This document shows, piece after piece, positions 19,381-22,355 of a stretch of 22,355 bases of DNA; positions within the stretch are counted from its first letter, which is position 1; every line of letters starts with the position of its first letter. Both the position numbers and the translations under genes were made by a program. This DNA is from Pleurotus ostreatus/Saccharomyces cerevisiae fusant. Lineage: Eukaryota > Opisthokonta. The notes under the pieces are model-generated. The model was not told the DNA's origin. It saw only the letters and a program-made list of their open reading frames with translations, and did no database searches. The stretch spans positions 1 to 22,355 of the forward strand of contig JAMQCK010000458.1 of assembly GCA_024196135.1 (NCBI GenBank). The letters run 5' to 3'.

Positions 19381-20806
19381 ATATCGTAGTTTCCGTACTC
19401 TTGACTAGCTAATTTCAAAATATATTCATTTATTCCCTCACCGGCACTCTGGCACCGAGCGCAGCTAGGGCGAAGTCCAACATCAACCGCGTGGCAGACT
19501 CATGACGCCACGGAGCACCGGAGCCGGCGGCCCGCTGCTTCCGAGTCCTGTCACGATCGCCGGGGAGCCTTGGCAGCTCAACACTTCCCCTCATGCGCAG
19601 ATGTCGACGTCGCCGTGTCCCTCCTCCCTCTACACGCCCTCCTCTCCTTGGATGTGGCTATGACCTCAGAATCTATCCCCCTCAATGCGAACGCCGTCAC
19701 CGGCCTTCAACGTCAACGATCGCGCGTGTTCGCTGGCGTTGAAGGCATGCGCCGTTGCCGTGTCCCGGCGCCCATCGCTGATACGCACAAAATGCATCCT
19801 ACGGACCTTGAGACTCTCACTGGCTACCTTGATAGCGCGCAGGTGCGTGATCATAGCCGCTTGCGTGGTCCCTTTGCTGACGCACTCAGCGGACAACGTA
19901 CTTCCCAGCGATAAGGAAGCTCGGCCACTGGTTTACACCCAGTACCTACCACCATCAAGCCTGCCTACGTCGACCTCAGACTTGAGTCCTGTCGCCGCCG
20001 CCGATGCGAATTGGAGGATGATCTGTTCCGGTCCCCGCCCTCTCTGCTCCCTGCCTCAAGCGCTGCGGGGCCGTCTATACGCGCATATATACACCTCAAG
20101 CCCATGAATCTGCAGATCGCCTCGATATATGCGCCTCTCACGGCTCCGTACACTTCTTCGGCGACGCGTAGAGGACTTGCTTAGCGCTAGAAGTTGAGAT
20201 ATGCGCTATCCCGGCTTGGTCAGTCCGTTCTCCTTCCTTCCTCTTAATCTGTGCTCATACCTCCCAGATATCGGCAACCTCTCAACCTAGAGGAGCTTGG
20301 TACCATCGGCGGTCATGTCTGAGCTCGGCCGCCCTTCTCGAACGCGTACATGCAGATCCTCACCTCGTACGCCGCGTCTGAACCGCCGAGAAAGGGTCCA
20401 ACTTTGGCGCCCGCCTGGGAAAGCCCGCGCTCGAACGGCTTGCGTCTCTTTCTTGGCCCTCCTCGAACCTCGTACTACAGCACGTACGTACGCTTCGCTT
20501 CCTCAATCGTCATTTCCTATCGCTCAAGATCCCTCAGAGACCTCAAAGCCGACCTTAGTTGCGCCGAACTCTAATTTGACGCATATAAGCAGGCGCGGGC
20601 CCTTTTGGACGCGTAAATGTCTGTCGCGCATCGAGTTCGACAGCTTCCGACCTGCGCTTCGCCTCCGCGCTCCATGCGCTACGACCCGTATGATCCCAGT
20701 CAAAAAGCACCGCTCTCGTGCTCTATATTGCCTCTAAGGTGCGTCTACGAGAAAATGAATTCCCGAGTTTAGGTACTAACTTTTAAAGCAGCCGGATTCC
20801 CATCGT
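19381..20806. other. Region without a supported gene
   Basis: Plus-strand frames at 19570-19914, 19685-20107 and 20297-20737 overlap in different phases and have S/P/R-rich, unrecognisable composition. None has convincing splice partners. An A/T-rich stretch at 19405-19440 may mark the 3' end of the decayed gene to the left. Confidence 0.35.
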
Positions 20807-21228
20807 ATGTTCGAAGGCATCCTGTCGCCCGCGCTCTATCTGTCGGCGGCGCCTCTCGATACTCGGCGTTATCGAGATCAGCGAGTGTCTCCTCGTTGCG
20901 GATCCCGCGGATCGCCAGACGCCCAGGCTTCCGCCCGCGTCGAACGCCCTCCACGTCGTCGGCACCGGGCATCCCCACTTCGTCGGCGCCGAGCGCCCCC
21001 CACCTCGTCCGCCCCAAGCGCCCAACGCTTCGTCGACGCCGCGTGTCATGTCTACGTCGAGGCCCTCTCATCGACGACGCTACCAGGCGTCACCGAACGC
21101 CTTATCGACTTTTCCGCCGCATACATGTACGCGTAATTCGTCCCAAGCCCGTCTCAAGGACGTCGGACACATGCTTCGCCAACGAGGTCGAGCGACGCGT
21201 CGTCAAGACCGTCGACTACGTGCGCCCG

Positions 21229-21354
21229 CTGGGGTTATTCGCGCCTCCGCTGGGGTTGTTCACGCCTCCGCTGGAGTTGTTCGCGCCTCCGCTGGGGTTG
21301 TTCACGCCTCCGTTGGGATTGTTCGCACCTCCGCTGGAGTTGTTCATGCCTCCG
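21229..21354 (+). repeat. 21-bp minisatellite, six copies
   Basis: Six head-to-tail 21-base units, each starting CTGG(G/A)GTT and ending GCCTCCG (the fifth starts TTGGGATT). Even and odd units alternate between TTCGCG/TTCGCA and TTCACG/TTCATG, which suggests an older 42-base double unit. The array is open in two forward frames, reading PLGLFAP-type or AGVVHAS-type heptads. Confidence 0.9.
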
Positions 21355-21557
21355 CTACAATCGAGTGTCGCGGCGTCGAGGTCGGCCTCCGCGTTATTCA
21401 GGACGAGCGCGCCTCTCCTGAGGTCCGGCGCCGCTTAGACCTTGCTTTCGAGTGCTACAGGGATCTCGAGCGGCTTTTCTTCGTCGGCAATGCGGATGGC
21501 GTATCGATGGACTCGAAGAAGGACGATCCTCGCCTCACGGTGGGGCGGGCGCTGCGT

Positions 21558-21620
21558 TTACTAGTCCACACCCCGCATCTACTGGTCCACACCCCGCATC
21601 TACTGGTCCATACCCCGCAT
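21558..21620 (+). repeat. 21-bp tandem repeat, three copies
   Basis: Three units at 21558-21578, 21579-21599 and 21600-21620, beginning (C/T)TACT(A/G)GTCC and ending CCCCGCAT, with one to three differences. In the forward frame each encodes LLVHTPH. The period equals that of the unrelated array 200 bp upstream. Confidence 0.9.
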
Positions 21621-22043
21621 CCGGCGGCTTCGCATTGGCCAGAAGGGTACGCCCTTCGCCGCAGTCCAGTGTGCCGGCGAGCTCGAAGTTGAAGAGCATG
21701 GGGCGACGTACTGGCTCTCGGCGCGGAGGTTGCTCGCGGGCGTAGCGCATACGTCCGCCTTCGCCGACTCGATGCGGACGTCAGCGCGCCGGGACGATGC
21801 GGTCGTCAGCGCGCCATGTCGACGAAGACAGACGGGCGGTGAGTCGACGAAGACGCTGGCGGGCCGCGTCGATGAAGCGGTGGCGCGTCGGTTCATTGCG
21901 GACGTTGGGGCGCCGAGTCGATGAGGCAGACCTCACCGCGCCGAGTTGCCCAGACCAGCGGGGTGGTCACATCGATGCGCTAGGGCAATGTCGAGTATGA
22001 GCGGCCGAAGGGACTGCCAGCGGAGGTGTTGAGGAAGGGCGGT

Positions 22044-22143
22044 GATGAAGGGATTCTGGAAGGCGGGCAATGAAAGGATTCTGGCAGGGCGGAGATGAGT
22101 GGATTCTGGAAGGGGGGCGATGTATTAGGTCTGGAAGGGTGGA
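22044..22143 (+). repeat. 25-bp tandem repeat, four copies, last one diverged
   Basis: Units at 22044-22068, 22069-22093, 22094-22118 and 22119-22143 share the core GATTCTGG(A/C)AGG; the fourth has GGTCTGGAAGG instead. A period of 25 is not a multiple of three, so the array is unlikely to have expanded as coding sequence. A weaker fifth copy may precede it at about 22019-22043. Confidence 0.8.
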
Positions 22144-22355
22144 GAAAAGGAAGGACGGCGGGAAGGAGGGCGAAGAGGCGGCGAGGGCGATGATAGTGTC
22201 GATGGTCGGGCGTACGAAGTGCGGCGTCGGTAATGTCGTTCATCTTGACCTCGCGACGGTCTTGCTGATGAATGCTCTAGTGGGCTTGGAAGGGCGATTC
22301 CTCTGTATGAGGGCTCTGCGTTCGGCATAGTCGCCTGGAATCGGATGCGTCCTCG
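22144..22355. other. Right window edge, no supported gene
   Basis: Purine-rich on the plus strand at first (GGA/GAAG runs), then ordinary composition. Overlapping short frames on both strands lack recognisable domains or splice signals. Confidence 0.3.

Larger units (their letters stand above)
20807..21770 (+). pseudogene. Degenerate coding fragments with embedded 7-residue repeats
   Basis: Coding-like plus-strand blocks lie in shifting frames. They are 20807-21136 (ILSPALYLSAAPLDTRRYRD, then FVDAACHVYVEAL and LIDFSAAYMYA), 21165-21225 (FANEVERRVVKTVDYVR), 21360-21545 (RGVEVGLRVIQDERASPE, then YRDLERLFFVGNADG) and 21640-21745 (KGTPFAAVQCAGELEVEEHG, then TYWLSARRLLAGVAHT). The last two blocks look most protein-like. 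Two 21-bp tandem arrays interrupt the coding blocks. A 214-aa frame (21048-21692) spans both arrays without a stop. The blocks may belong to the same ancient gene as those at 17.5-19.4 kb or to another. Family unknown. Confidence 0.4.

Overview
The window looks like nuclear DNA from a basidiomycete fungus, most likely Agaricomycetes. It is GC-rich, and the genes are split by many very short introns (44-62 bp) with GT..AG ends. It carries gene families typical of mushroom genomes: a CxC2-type KDZ transposase, tandem WD40 proteins of the fungal NLR type, and large hypothetical proteins with low-complexity middles. I see no rRNA, tRNA, CRISPR or bacterial feature.

Layout from left to right: a WD40 open frame on + (369-1403); a gene-poor stretch; an apparently intact 11-exon KDZ transposase on - (1986-5760); a 4-exon, 302-aa unknown protein on - directly upstream of it (6023-7082); a 1.1-kb divergent intergenic region; a 3-exon, 312-aa unknown protein on + (8174-9203); a 6-exon, 1016-aa nuclear-type unknown protein on + (9832-13136); a gene-poor region with short repeats; and a second WD40 open frame on + (14290-15573). 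The last 6 kb (about 16.6-22.3 kb) is decayed. It holds exon-like coding fragments on both strands whose frames mostly no longer join, plus three small tandem repeats.

All exon models were assembled by hand from reading frames, splice signals and phase bookkeeping. For the KDZ gene and the 302-, 312- and 1016-aa genes every junction keeps the frame to a single terminal stop, which strongly supports the models. Two introns have lengths divisible by three and no stop, so they hide inside longer open frames.

The KDZ transposase is the only gene whose biochemical role can be named with confidence. The adjacent 302-aa gene is co-oriented with it, and its upstream region shares an 11-base block containing CACGTG with the KDZ upstream region, so it is the best candidate for a functional partner or passenger. 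The 312- and 1016-aa genes face away from this pair and could belong to the same large mobile block or be host genes. No terminal inverted repeats or target-site duplications could be identified, so element borders are unresolved.
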